Positions 34,373 to 43,503 of a DNA stretch of 64,000 bases are shown one piece after another; position 1 is the first letter of the stretch, and every line of letters begins with the position of its first letter. This DNA is from Thiemannella venezuelensis (GTDB taxonomy: Bacteria > Actinomycetota > Actinomycetes > Streptosporangiales > Streptosporangiaceae). The notes under the pieces were generated by a model, which saw nothing but the letters and a program-made list of their open reading frames with translations, was not told the origin of the DNA and did no database searches. The stretch lies in contig NZ_JACHJJ010000005.1 of NCBI RefSeq assembly GCF_014203605.1, positions 1 through 64,000 on the forward strand, in the 5' to 3' direction. Made by a program: the position numbers and the translations under genes.

Positions 34373-35995
34373 TCAGATCCAGCCCTTCTTGAAGAGCATG
34401 CGCGCATGCCAGTCCGTGTACGGGATGCTCTCCGCGGTGAGCACCGGGTGGAGCCACCAGAAGTTGACCAGCGCCAGGAGCATGAAGGCCCCCGTCACCC
34501 CCGCCCCGATCAGCCGCCGCCGCGGCGAGGCGTCCGCCGGGCCGATGATCAGCCCGGCGGCGAGCACGATCGCCAGGATCATGAACGGGATCAGGGGCAT
34601 CGTGTAGAACAGGAACATCGTCCGGTCGTGCGCGATCGCGTAGTAGAGCCAGGGCAGCCAGCCCGCGGCGTAGGCCAGCAGCACGGCCCCGGCCCGCCAG
34701 TCGCGGGTGGCCACGTACCAGGCGATCATCGCGATGAGCGCGGCGAGCGCGCCGTACCAGATGACCGGGGTGCCGACCCCGAGCACCGCCTGGGAGCAGC
34801 CGTTGGCGTCCCCGCAGCCGGGTTTGACCGACTCGTAGTAGAACGCCACCGGGCGCAGCAGCAGCGGCCACTCCCACGGCTCGGACTGGTAGGCGTGCGG
34901 GGTCGACAGGTCCTCGTGGAAGTTCAGGATCTGGAAGTGGTAGGCCAGCCAGGAGCGGGCGGAGTCGAAGACGAAGAAGAACGGCCCCTGCGAGGTGGCC
35001 TGGCCCCAGTTGCGCCCCCAGCCGTTCGGCGAGGCGAACCAGCCCGCCCACGAGGCGACGTAGGTGACGGCGGGGACCAGCGCCATGGCCAGCAGCGCGG
35101 TGGGCGCGTCCTTGTTGAGGGCCCCGGTGTACGGCCTGCGCAGGCCCACGGCGCGGCGGGCGCCGGCGTCCCAGACCAGGGACATGACCGCGAAGGCGAC
35201 CAGGAAGAAGATCCCGGACCACTTGACCGCGCAGGCGGCGCCCAGCATGGTCCCGGCCGCGATCCGCCACGGGCGCATGCCGAGCCAGGGGCCCTGGACG
35301 CCCGCCGGCGCCTTGACGTACCAGTCGGCGAGGCGGTCCCGTGCACGGTCGCGGTCGACCACCAGGCAGGCGAACCCGGCCAGCACGAAGAGCATCAGGA
35401 AGACGTCGAGCAGCGCCGTCCGGGAGAGCACGAAGTGCAGGCCCTCAAGGGAGAGCAGCAGGCCCGCCAGGCAGCCCAGCAGGGTGGAGCGGGTCATCCG
35501 CCGGGCCGTCCTGGCCAGGATCAGGATCGACAGCACCCCGGCCGCGGCCACGGCGAACCGCCAGCCGAAGGGGTTCATGCCGAAGAGCTGCTCACCGGCC
35601 GCGATCAGCCACTTGCCCAGCGGCGGGTGCACGACGTAGGAGGCGCACTTGTCGAGCTCCTCGGGGGCGCACTGCTGCCAGATGTTCAGGTCGCCCTGCA
35701 TCAGGAGCTTGTCGGCGTCCTTGACCGTGTTGTGCTCGGCGCCGAAGGTGAGCAGCGCGAAGCCGTCCTTGGCGTAGTACGTCTCGTCGAACATGACCGC
35801 GTGCGGCTGCCCGAGGTTGACGAAGCGCAGGATCGCGCCGAACCCGGCGACCAGCAGCGGGCCGAGCCAGCCCCACAGCACGCTGCCGGGCATGGGCGGG
35901 ACCAGCCGGTCGTGCACGGAGTCGGCGGGCCCGCGCGGGGACGGCTCGGGCTCCGGCTGCTCGAACGCCTGGTCAGGAAAGTCGGTCACGGCCAC
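34373..35995 (-). CDS. pmt: protein O-mannosyltransferase, paralogue 1
   Basis: GT39 enzyme that transfers mannose from polyprenyl-phosphate-mannose to Ser/Thr of secreted proteins as they cross the membrane. The 540 residues have about 11 helices. The catalytic Asp-Glu is in MFDETYYAKDGFALL, and VHPPLGKWLIAAGEQLFG, GWRFAVAAAGVLSILILART and FASPNGWGRNWGQATSQGP are family landmarks. A polar N-terminal extension (about 1-30) is missing in the second copy. GTG at 35989 is an alternative start. Inverted relative to its paralogue at 36981, with rsmI between them. Confidence 0.93.
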   Translation of the reverse strand: MAVTDFPDQAFEQPEPEPSPRGPADSVHDRLVPPMPGSVLWGWLGPLLVAGFGAILRFVNLGQPHAVMFDETYYAKDGFALLTFGAEHNTVKDADKLLMQGDLNIWQQCAPEELDKCASYVVHPPLGKWLIAAGEQLFGMNPFGWRFAVAAAGVLSILILARTARRMTRSTLLGCLAGLLLSLEGLHFVLSRTALLDVFLMLFVLAGFACLVVDRDRARDRLADWYVKAPAGVQGPWLGMRPWRIAAGTMLGAACAVKWSGIFFLVAFAVMSLVWDAGARRAVGLRRPYTGALNKDAPTALLAMALVPAVTYVASWAGWFASPNGWGRNWGQATSQGPFFFVFDSARSWLAYHFQILNFHEDLSTPHAYQSEPWEWPLLLRPVAFYYESVKPGCGDANGCSQAVLGVGTPVIWYGALAALIAMIAWYVATRDWRAGAVLLAYAAGWLPWLYYAIAHDRTMFLFYTMPLIPFMILAIVLAAGLIIGPADASPRRRLIGAGVTGAFMLLALVNFWWLHPVLTAESIPYTDWHARMLFKKGWI

Positions 35996-36110
35996 CGGGA
36001 CATCGTACGGGCCGGGCCGCCCCTGTCACCCGGGAAACACCCCTTAACCCCTTAATTAGGGAGCTTCTCCCCGCGCCGGAGCCCGGTCCGGGATGGGGGA
36101 GGATGGGAGG

Positions 36111-36959
36111 GTGACGGAGAGCGGGACCGGGAACGGCAGGCTGGTGCTGGCGGGGGCGCCGATCGGGCAGGCGGGTGACGCCTCCCCGCGGCTGCGCGAG
36201 GCGCTGGAGACGGCCGACGTGGTGGCGGCCGAGGACACGCGCCGCCTGCGCCGCCTCGCCGCCGACCTGGGCGCGGAGATCGGCGGCCGGATCGTCTCCT
36301 ACTACGACGCCAACGAGACCGGCCGGGCCGCCGAACTGCTGGAGGTGCTCCTGGCGGGTTACACCGTGCTGGTCATCACCGACGCGGGCATGCCCGGCGT
36401 CTCCGACCCGGGCTACCGGCTGACCCGCCTGGCCGTCGAGGCCGGGGTCACGGTCACCTCGCTGCCCGGTCCGTCCGCGGTCACCGCCGCGCTGGCGATC
36501 TCCGGGCTGCCCAGCGACCGGTTCTGCTTCGAGGGGTTCCCGCCGCGCAAGCCGGGCGAGCGGGCGCGCAGGCTGGCGGCCCTGGCCGCCGAGGAGCGCA
36601 CGATGGTCTTCTTCGAGGCGCCGCACCGGCTGGCGGCGGCGCTGGCGGCGATGGCCGAGGCCTTCGGGGCCGAGCGCCCCGCGGCGGTCTGCCGGGAGCT
36701 CACCAAGACCTACGAGGAGGTACGGCGGGGCGGTCTGGGAGAGCTCGCCGAGTGGGCCGCCCCGGGCGTCAGGGGTGAGATCACCGTCGTCGTCGGCGGG
36801 CACGTCGCACAGGAGGCGGAGCCGGTCATCGAGGACCTGGTCGCCGAAGTGGAACGGCGCGCGGAGACGGGTGTGCCGCGCAAGCAGGCGATCGCGGACG
36901 TCGCCAAGATCGCGGGAATTCCCAAACGCGATCTCTATGACGCTGTCCACCGGAGCTGA
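36111..36959 (+). CDS. rsmI: 16S rRNA (cytidine1402-2'-O)-methyltransferase
   Basis: RsmI methylates the ribose of C1402 in the 16S decoding site using S-adenosylmethionine. The 282 residues show the tetrapyrrole-methylase fold: LVLAGAPIGQAGDASPR, AAEDTRRL, VLVITDAGMPGVSDPGYRL, SLPGPSAVTAALAISGLP, and the C-terminal GVPRKQAIADVAKIAGIPKRDLYD. GGGGGAGG eight bases upstream favours the GTG at 36111 over an ATG at 36093 that overlaps the ribosome binding site. It lies 21 bases from the second PMT start, so co-transcription is likely. Confidence 0.95.
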   Translation: MTESGTGNGRLVLAGAPIGQAGDASPRLREALETADVVAAEDTRRLRRLAADLGAEIGGRIVSYYDANETGRAAELLEVLLAGYTVLVITDAGMPGVSDPGYRLTRLAVEAGVTVTSLPGPSAVTAALAISGLPSDRFCFEGFPPRKPGERARRLAALAAEERTMVFFEAPHRLAAALAAMAEAFGAERPAAVCRELTKTYEEVRRGGLGELAEWAAPGVRGEITVVVGGHVAQEAEPVIEDLVAEVERRAETGVPRKQAIADVAKIAGIPKRDLYDAVHRS

Positions 36960-36980
36960 TTTGTCACCATAATTTCCTGA

Positions 36981-38552
36981 ATGGGATCAACGCGGGAGCG
37001 GCTGGTGCCGTCCATGCCGGGCAGCGTGCTGTGGGGCCGGCTCGGCCCGCTGCTGGTCGCCGGGTTCGGCGCGATCCTGCGCTTCGCCGACCTCGGGCGG
37101 CCGCACGCGGTCATGTTCGACGAGACGTACTACGCCAAGGACGCGTTCGCGCTGCTCACCTTCGGCGTGGAGCGCAAGGCGCTCGGCAGCGCCGAGGACC
37201 CGGTCGCCGACCGCCTGCTCGTCGCCGGGGACACCCGCATCTGGGAGACGTGCACGCCCCCGGACGCCGACCCCTGCCCGCTCTTCGTGGCCCACCCGCC
37301 GCTGGGCAAGTGGCTGATCGCGGCCGGTGAGCAGCTCTTCGGCATGAACCCCTTCGGCTGGCGGTTCGCCGCGGCCGCGGCCGGGGTGCTGTCGATCCTG
37401 ATCCTGGCCAGGACGGCCCGGCGGATGACCCGCTCCACCCTGCTGGGCTGCCTGGCCGGGCTCCTGCTGGCCCTGGACGGCCTGCACTTCGTGCTCTCCC
37501 GGACGGCGCTGCTCGACGTCTTCCTGATGCTCTTCGTGCTGGCCGGGTTCGCCTGCCTGGTGGTCGACCGCGACCGCATGCGCGCCGGACTGGCGGACTG
37601 GTACGGCTCCTCCCCGCTGAGCGAGCGGGGGCCGTGGCTCGGCATGCGCCCGTGGCGGATCGCGGCCGGGACCATGCTGGGCGCCGCCTGCGCGGTCAAG
37701 TGGTCCGGGGTCTTCTTCCTGGTCGCCTTCGCGGTCATGTCCCTGGTCTGGGACGCCGGCGCCCGCCGCGCCGTGGGCCTGCGCAGGCCGTACCTGGGGG
37801 CGCTGGACCGGGACGCGCCCACCGCGCTGCTGGCCATGGCGCTGGTCCCCGCCGTCGCCTACGTCGCCTCCTGGGCGGGCTGGTTCGCCTCGCCGAACGG
37901 CTGGGGGCGCAACTGGGGCCAGGCCACCTCGCAGGGGCCGTTCTTCTTCGTCTTCGACTCCCTCCGATCCTGGCTGGCCTACCACGTGCAGGTGCTCGGC
38001 TTCCACAGCGGCCTGTCGACCCCGCACGACTACCAGTCCGAGCCGTGGGAGTGGCCGCTGCTGCTGCGCCCGGTGGCGTTCCACTGGGAGACCCCGCAGA
38101 GCGGGTGCGGCGCCGACCGGTGCGCGCAGGCGGTGCTCGGGGTCGGCACCCCGGTCATCTGGTACGGCGCGCTCGCCGCGCTCATCGCGATGATCGCCTG
38201 GTACACGGCCGCCCGCGACTGGCGGGCCGGGGCCGTGCTGGCCGCCTGCGCCGCGGGCTGGCTGCCCTGGCTCTACTACGCGGTCGCGGACGACCGGACC
38301 ATGTACCTGTTCTACGCGCTCCCCGTGGTCCCGTTCATGATCCTGGCGATCGTGCTCGCCGCCGGGCTGGTCGTCGGGCGCGCGGACGCCCCGCCCAACC
38401 GCAGGGCGGTGGGGGCCGCGCTGGCCGGCACGTTCGCGCTGCTCGTGCTGGCCAACTTCTGGTGGCTCCACCCGGTGCTCTCGGCGGAGGTCATCCCCTA
38501 CGAGGAGTGGTGGCGGCGGATGCTGACGCGGGGGTGGGCAGGGCCCGGCTGA
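36981..38552 (+). CDS. pmt: protein O-mannosyltransferase, paralogue 2
   Basis: Second GT39 mannosyltransferase, 523 residues, with the same landmarks as the copy at 34373: MFDETYYAKDAFALL, AHPPLGKWLIAAGEQLFG, VNRGW-type core helices and FASPNGWGRNWGQATSQGP. Long stretches are identical in protein and nearly so in DNA, yet the first external loop (around EDPVADRLLVAGDTRIWETC) and the N-terminus differ. Both copies keep the catalytic Asp-Glu, so both may work, perhaps on different acceptors. No ribosome binding site is visible before the ATG. The 3' end overlaps the convergent gene by 62 bases. Confidence 0.93.
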   Translation: MGSTRERLVPSMPGSVLWGRLGPLLVAGFGAILRFADLGRPHAVMFDETYYAKDAFALLTFGVERKALGSAEDPVADRLLVAGDTRIWETCTPPDADPCPLFVAHPPLGKWLIAAGEQLFGMNPFGWRFAAAAAGVLSILILARTARRMTRSTLLGCLAGLLLALDGLHFVLSRTALLDVFLMLFVLAGFACLVVDRDRMRAGLADWYGSSPLSERGPWLGMRPWRIAAGTMLGAACAVKWSGVFFLVAFAVMSLVWDAGARRAVGLRRPYLGALDRDAPTALLAMALVPAVAYVASWAGWFASPNGWGRNWGQATSQGPFFFVFDSLRSWLAYHVQVLGFHSGLSTPHDYQSEPWEWPLLLRPVAFHWETPQSGCGADRCAQAVLGVGTPVIWYGALAALIAMIAWYTAARDWRAGAVLAACAAGWLPWLYYAVADDRTMYLFYALPVVPFMILAIVLAAGLVVGRADAPPNRRAVGAALAGTFALLVLANFWWLHPVLSAEVIPYEEWWRRMLTRGWAGPG

Positions 38553-40047
38553 GCGGGCGGGGCCGCCGGACCCCGTGGCGCAGCGAGATCGCCGCGGCGA
38601 GGCACGCCAGCGGCACCGCGGGCAGCAGGTAGCGGTAGTCGAACTCGGCGGTCGCCGCCGGGGCGAGGATGAGGCCGAAGGCGGCCAGCCAGGGCAGCAG
38701 CACCGGCCCGCCCAGCGTGCGCCGGCGCGCCGCCACCCCGGCCAGGCCGACCAGGAGCAGGGCGCCGAGCACGATGCCCGGCAGCCGGACGACCCGCTGG
38801 TAGCCCTGCATGAAGGAGGCCCACGGGTCGTGGACGTCGGTGCCGACCACCCGCTGCTTCTCGCTGATCACCGCGGTGGGCAGGCCCGGATCGTAGGCCT
38901 GCGCGTCGCGGTCGGTGGTGCTCCCCTTCGGGGACGACCAGACGGGCAGGACCTTGGTGTCCGGCGGGAACTCGTACTGCAGGTAGGTCTTGGCGTCGGG
39001 GAAGCGCGGCCGGCCCCAGTGGAAGGCGCGGAAGAAGTCGCCGGCCACGAGCGCCAGGTAGTCGCCGGGCTGGGAGAGGATGGCCCGCTTGGCGAACTCG
39101 CCGGCCGTCCGGTTCATCTCGGGGGTGAACGTGGCGCCCGTCCCGAAGGCGTGGAAGCGCTGGCCGTTCTCCGCCCACCACAGGTACTTCTGCCCGGAGA
39201 AGTGGCGCTGCTCCGGCGGGTCGCTGATGCACAGCAGCGCCAGCTCCAGCTCCGTGCGCTTGTCGACGCCCATCTTCGTGCAGTCGGCGAACAGCGCGGT
39301 CCGCATGTAGAGGATCGCGCCGTCGCTGTTGGTCATCGCGAAGGGGCCGTGCGCCGAGGCGAACCAGGCCATGTAGCCGGCCACCGGGATCCCGCACGCG
39401 GCCACCATGGCCGCGATCGGCTTCCATCCGGCGCGCTTGACCAGCATGTAGACCGCGACGAGCGCGAGGATCGGCAGGCCGATCGAGCGGGTCAGCGCGG
39501 TGAGCGCGAGCAGCAGCCCGATCACCGCGCCGAGCTTCCAGGTGACCGTGCGGTGCCAGAGCACCAGCGTGACGACGCCCACGACCAGCAGCATGAACAT
39601 CGTGTCGGACATGATCATGTGCTCGAGCTGGATCTGGTAGGCGTCGAACAGCACCGGCACCGCCGCCAGCGTCGCGGCCCAGCCCGGCAGCCGGAACCGC
39701 GCGTACAGCAGCGCGTAGACCAGCGCCGCCACGCCCAGCCCCATCAGGTGCTGGGTGAGCGCGACCAGGCCGAAGCTGTGGAAGGGGCGCAGCAGCAGGA
39801 GCCAGAAGGAGTAGCCGTTCGGGCGCAGGGCGCTGGGCCGGTCGGGGTTGACCGCTCCCGAGACGTACTCGTAGGAGTCGTTGAACCACAGCGCGGGGCC
39901 GTACCCGAGCATGGTGACCAGGCGGAGCAGGAACGCCGCCGCCAGGACGGCGGCGAAGACGCGATGGCGGCGCAGGAACATCAGCACCCGGGCCTTCCTG
40001 CCGGCCGGGGGTGTGTCCAGGCGTGGTCGATCCGCGACGGTCACCAT
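38491..40047 (-). CDS. GT-C-like polytopic membrane glycosyltransferase
   Basis: The 518-residue membrane protein has about 11 helices. It carries an Asp in the first external loop (YGPALWFNDSYEYVSGAV), as expected for lipid-phosphate-sugar-dependent GT-C enzymes, and LRPNGYSFWLLLLRPFHS plus HMIMSDTMFMLL further on. A large soluble loop near residue 250-380 contains CTKMG..CISDPPEQRHFSG. The family is ArnT/PMT-like in organisation, but the substrate is unknown. It lies between PMT and a GT2 gene, supporting a role in envelope glycosylation. Its 3' end overlaps the PMT gene on the other strand. Confidence 0.82.
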   Translation of the reverse strand: MVTVADRPRLDTPPAGRKARVLMFLRRHRVFAAVLAAAFLLRLVTMLGYGPALWFNDSYEYVSGAVNPDRPSALRPNGYSFWLLLLRPFHSFGLVALTQHLMGLGVAALVYALLYARFRLPGWAATLAAVPVLFDAYQIQLEHMIMSDTMFMLLVVGVVTLVLWHRTVTWKLGAVIGLLLALTALTRSIGLPILALVAVYMLVKRAGWKPIAAMVAACGIPVAGYMAWFASAHGPFAMTNSDGAILYMRTALFADCTKMGVDKRTELELALLCISDPPEQRHFSGQKYLWWAENGQRFHAFGTGATFTPEMNRTAGEFAKRAILSQPGDYLALVAGDFFRAFHWGRPRFPDAKTYLQYEFPPDTKVLPVWSSPKGSTTDRDAQAYDPGLPTAVISEKQRVVGTDVHDPWASFMQGYQRVVRLPGIVLGALLLVGLAGVAARRRTLGGPVLLPWLAAFGLILAPAATAEFDYRYLLPAVPLACLAAAISLRHGVRRPRPLSRALPTPASASAATTPRRG

Positions 40048-40148
40048 GCATTACAGAATGCCAGCCGTTTGGCCGAGACGACGCGGGCACCTGAAGGTAG
40101 GGGGCATCATGGTGGGATTGCCTGTGCTGTGACTGAAGGGTTCGAGAC

Positions 40149-41420
40149 GTGGAACTGACCGTGGTCATGCCCTGCCTCAACGAGGCGGAGACCGTGGAGA
40201 CCTGCGTGCGCAAGGCCCTGGCCTGCATGCGCGAACACGGCATCGACGGGGAGGTGCTGATCGCCGACAACGGCAGCACCGACGGCTCGCAGCAGCTCGC
40301 GCGCGACGCCGGGGCCAGGGTCGTGCACATCGACGCCAAGGGGTACGGCAACGCCCTCATCGGCGGCATCCGCGCCGCCCGCGGCACGTACGTCATCATG
40401 GGCGACGCCGACGACTCCTACGACTTCACCGCGCTGCTGCCCTTCGTGGAGCAGCTGCGCGACGGCGCCGACCTGGTGATGGGCAACCGGTTCAAGGGCG
40501 GGATCGCGCCGGGCGCCATGCCCCCGCTCCACCGCTACCTGGGCAACCCGGTGCTCTCCTTCATCGGCAGGCTCTTCTTCCCCAGCGCGATCGGCGACTT
40601 CCACTGCGGGCTGCGCGGTTTCCGGCGCGACTCCATCCTGCGGCTGGGCCTGCAGACCGGCGGCATGGAGTTCGCCAGCGAGATGGTGGTCCGCTCGACC
40701 CTGGCCGGGCTGGACGTGCGCGAGGTCCCCACGACCCTCTCGCCCGACGGCCGCTCCCGCCCGCCGCACCTGCGCTCCTGGCGGGACGGCTGGCGCCACC
40801 TGCGCTTCCTGATGCTCTACAGCCCGCGCTGGCTGTTCTTCATCCCCGGTCTGGCCCTGATGACCCTCGGCCTGGTCGCGGGCACCCTGCTGACCTTCGG
40901 CCCGGTCTACATCGGCAAGCTCGCCTTCGACGTCGACACGCTGGTCGGCGCCTCCGCCATGGTGGTGATCGGCTTCCAGGCGGTGCTGTTCGCCCTGTTC
41001 ACGAAGGTGTACGCGGCCGAGGAGGGCTTCCTGCCCGAGGACCGGCGGGTGCGCAGGCTCGTCGACATCGTGACCCTGGAGAAGGGGCTGGTCGCCGGCG
41101 GCCTGCTGGCCCTGGCCGGTCTGGGCGGCCTGGTCGCCTCGCTGGTGCACTGGCAGACGCGCAGCTTCGGCCCGCTGATCCCGTCGGAGTCGCTGCGCAT
41201 CGTCGTGCCCTCGGCGACGGCGCTGATCGTCAGCTTCCAGACCATCCTGGCCTCGCTGTTCATCAGCATCCTCGGCATCCGCCGCACCAAGGAGACGCCC
41301 ATCGACGTGGCCGCCTCCGCCGCCGAGGAGGCCGCCGAGGCCGTGACCCGGGAGCGCCAGAGCGCGCAGGCCCGGGAGGGCGAGGACGAGGCGGAGCAAC
41401 GGGAGGCCAGCACCGCCTGA
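40149..41420 (+). CDS. GT2 glycosyltransferase with membrane tail (polyprenyl-phosphate sugar synthase type)
   Basis: Predicted to move a sugar from a nucleotide donor to a lipid phosphate at the inner face of the membrane. The 423 residues have a GT-A domain (about 1-220) with VVMPCLNEAETVETC, DNGSTDGS and GDADDSYDF (Asp-x-Asp-like metal site). Four to five C-terminal helices and a disordered acidic tail follow. This layout matches polyprenyl-phosphate-glucose or similar synthases. It could supply the lipid-linked sugar used by the neighbouring GT-C enzymes, but the donor is not known. Divergent from the gene at 38491. Confidence 0.88.
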   Translation: MELTVVMPCLNEAETVETCVRKALACMREHGIDGEVLIADNGSTDGSQQLARDAGARVVHIDAKGYGNALIGGIRAARGTYVIMGDADDSYDFTALLPFVEQLRDGADLVMGNRFKGGIAPGAMPPLHRYLGNPVLSFIGRLFFPSAIGDFHCGLRGFRRDSILRLGLQTGGMEFASEMVVRSTLAGLDVREVPTTLSPDGRSRPPHLRSWRDGWRHLRFLMLYSPRWLFFIPGLALMTLGLVAGTLLTFGPVYIGKLAFDVDTLVGASAMVVIGFQAVLFALFTKVYAAEEGFLPEDRRVRRLVDIVTLEKGLVAGGLLALAGLGGLVASLVHWQTRSFGPLIPSESLRIVVPSATALIVSFQTILASLFISILGIRRTKETPIDVAASAAEEAAEAVTRERQSAQAREGEDEAEQREASTA

Positions 41421-41509
41421 GGCTCCCGCGGCCGGCCGGCCGCGGGCGGATCCGGCCGTGTCGCGGGTAGGCACAGGATCCACAGGCGACCGGCACTAGG
41501 CTTAGGGCC

Positions 41510-43297
41510 ATGTCCCAGCAGTCCCAGCACATCCTGACCGCGGTCGCCTGGCCCTACGCCAACGGCCCCCGCCACATCGGGCACGTCTCCGGGTTCGGCG
41601 TGCCGTCCGACGTCTTCAGCCGCTACCAGCGGATGGCGGGCAACAAGGTCCTGATGGTCTCCGGGACCGACGAGCACGGCACGCCCATCCAGGTCCAGGC
41701 CGACAAGGAGGGCCTGGGCGTCCGGGAGGTCGCCGACCGCTACAACCGGGTGATCGCCGAGGACCTCACGGCCCTGGGGCTCTCCTACGACCTGTTCACC
41801 CGGACGACGACCGAGAACCACTACGCCGTGGCGCAGGAGATCTTCAAGGGCCTGCACGCCAACGGCTACATCTTCCCGAAGACCACGATGGGCGCGATCT
41901 CGCCGTCCACCGGCCGCACGCTGCCCGACCGCTACATCGAGGGCACCTGCCCGATCTGCTCCTACGACGGCGCCCGCGGCGACCAGTGCGACAACTGCGG
42001 CAACCAGCTCGACCCGATCGAGCTGGTCAACCCGGTCAGCCGGATCAACGGCGAGACGCCGGTCTTCGTGGAGACCGAGCACTTCATGCTCGACCTGCCC
42101 GCCTTCGCCGAGGTGCTCGGCACCTGGCTGCAGTCCAAGCAGGGCGAGTGGCGGCCCAACGTGCTGAAGTTCTCCCTCAACCTGCTCGGCGACCTGCACC
42201 CGCGGGCGATCACCCGCGACCTCGACTGGGGCGTGCCGATCCCGCTGGAGGGCTGGAGCGACCAGGCCAACAAGCGGCTCTACGTCTGGTTCGACGCGGT
42301 CATCGGCTACCTCAGCGCCTCCATCGAGTGGGCCCGCCGCTCCGGCGACCCGGACGCCTGGCGGCAGTGGTGGCAGAACCCCGAGGCCCGCGGCTACTAC
42401 TTCATGGGCAAGGACAACATCGTCTTCCACTCGGAGATCTGGCCGGCGCTGCTGCTCGGCTACAACGGCCAGGGCGCCCGCGGCGGCACGGCCGGCCCGC
42501 TCGGCGCGCTGAACCTGCCCTCCGAGGTCGTCTCCAGCGAGTTCCTGACCATGGAGGGGCGCAAGTTCTCCTCCTCCCGCCAGGTCGTCATCTACGTGCG
42601 CGACTTCCTGGAGCGCTACGACGCCGACGCGCTGCGCTACTACATCGCGGTCGCCGGGCCGGAGAACCAGGACACCGACTTCACCTGGTCGGAGTTCCTC
42701 AACCGCAACAACGGCGAGCTGGTGGCGGCCTGGGGCAACCTGGTCAACCGCTCGATCTCGATGGCCGCCAAGAACTTCGGGGCCGTCCCCGAGGCGGGTG
42801 AGCTGACCGACGCCGACCGCGCCCTGCTGGCCAGGTCCCGCGCGGCCTTCGCGCCGGTCGGCGCCGAGCTGAACCGCTCCCGGTTCAAGAACGCGGTCAC
42901 CGAGGCGTTCGACGTCGTCCGCGACGCCAACCGCTACCTCGCCGAGCAGGAGCCCTGGAAGATCAAGGACGACCCCGAGCGGGTCAAGTCCATCCTGCAC
43001 GTCGCCCTGCAGGTGGTCGACGACGCCAAGACCCTGCTCACCCCGTTCCTGCCCAACTCCTCCAACAAGATCCACGCGATGCTCGGGGGAACCGGCCTCT
43101 GGTCGGGCATGCCGGAGCTGCAGGAGGTGGAGGAGGGCGGCCGGAGCTACCCGGTCATCACCGGCTCCTACGAGGGCGGCGCCCGCTGGGAGTCCACCCC
43201 GATCCGGCCCGGCACCCCGCTCGCCCCGCCGACCCCGCTGTTCCGCAAGCTCGACCCCAAGATCGTCGATGAGGAGCTCGCCCGCCTCGGCGAGTAG
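41510..43297 (+). CDS. metG: methionyl-tRNA synthetase
   Basis: Charges tRNA-Met with methionine. The 595 residues contain the HIGH-type motif in [11 protein letters not shown], the zinc knuckle [18 protein letters not shown], and EGRKFSSSR, the KMSKS counterpart. The anticodon-binding helical domain follows; there is no C-terminal tRNA-binding extension. A TAGGCT hexamer ends seven bases before the ATG and no ribosome binding site is present, which suggests a leaderless transcript. A strong intrinsic terminator follows. Confidence 0.97.
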   Translation: MSQQSQHILTAVAWPYANGPRHIGHVSGFGVPSDVFSRYQRMAGNKVLMVSGTDEHGTPIQVQADKEGLGVREVADRYNRVIAEDLTALGLSYDLFTRTTTENHYAVAQEIFKGLHANGYIFPKTTMGAISPSTGRTLPDRYIEGTCPICSYDGARGDQCDNCGNQLDPIELVNPVSRINGETPVFVETEHFMLDLPAFAEVLGTWLQSKQGEWRPNVLKFSLNLLGDLHPRAITRDLDWGVPIPLEGWSDQANKRLYVWFDAVIGYLSASIEWARRSGDPDAWRQWWQNPEARGYYFMGKDNIVFHSEIWPALLLGYNGQGARGGTAGPLGALNLPSEVVSSEFLTMEGRKFSSSRQVVIYVRDFLERYDADALRYYIAVAGPENQDTDFTWSEFLNRNNGELVAAWGNLVNRSISMAAKNFGAVPEAGELTDADRALLARSRAAFAPVGAELNRSRFKNAVTEAFDVVRDANRYLAEQEPWKIKDDPERVKSILHVALQVVDDAKTLLTPFLPNSSNKIHAMLGGTGLWSGMPELQEVEEGGRSYPVITGSYEGGARWESTPIRPGTPLAPPTPLFRKLDPKIVDEELARLGE

Positions 43298-43356
43298 CCC
43301 GCGGGAGCCGTACGGCCCCAGCCGCCCTTGCCGGGCAGCACGTCGACTGCGGCCAA

Positions 43357-43389
43357 CCGCCCGGACTATCCAGGTCCGGGCGGTTTTTT
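43357..43389 (+). terminator. intrinsic terminator after metG
   Basis: Perfect 10-bp GC-rich stem CCGCCCGGAC / GTCCGGGCGG with a seven-base loop followed by six T residues. It is the cleanest rho-independent terminator in the window and separates metG from the ATPase island. Confidence 0.95.
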
Positions 43390-43422
43390 ATGGCCTCGGC
43401 TGCGAGAAACGCCCCATTACCT

Positions 43423-43479
43423 CATGATATTCATGAAGTCGTCCTATGAAAATCGCCTTGTCATCCTGTGAATTTCATA
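43423..43479 (+). repeat. upstream cluster of TGA(A/T)TTTCA-type motifs
   Basis: Three related elements before the DUF4143 gene: the palindrome CATGATATTCATG (43423-43435), CCTATGAAAATC (43443-43454) and CCTGTGAATTTCATAG (43464-43479). The second is the inverse of GATTTTCATGGG found after the gene, so the gene has short inverted flanks. The stretch is much richer in AT than its surroundings. Confidence 0.65.
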
Positions 43480-43503
43480 GTCTGACCTCGCTATCGTGGG
43501 TAC

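Noticed and set aside
36987-38471. Long minus-strand frame opposite PMT paralogue 2 (and the matching plus-strand one at 34253-36055)
   Set aside because: Mirror-image frames of the two PMT genes, dominated by Glu/Gly/Arg/His. They look alike only because the PMT genes are paralogous.
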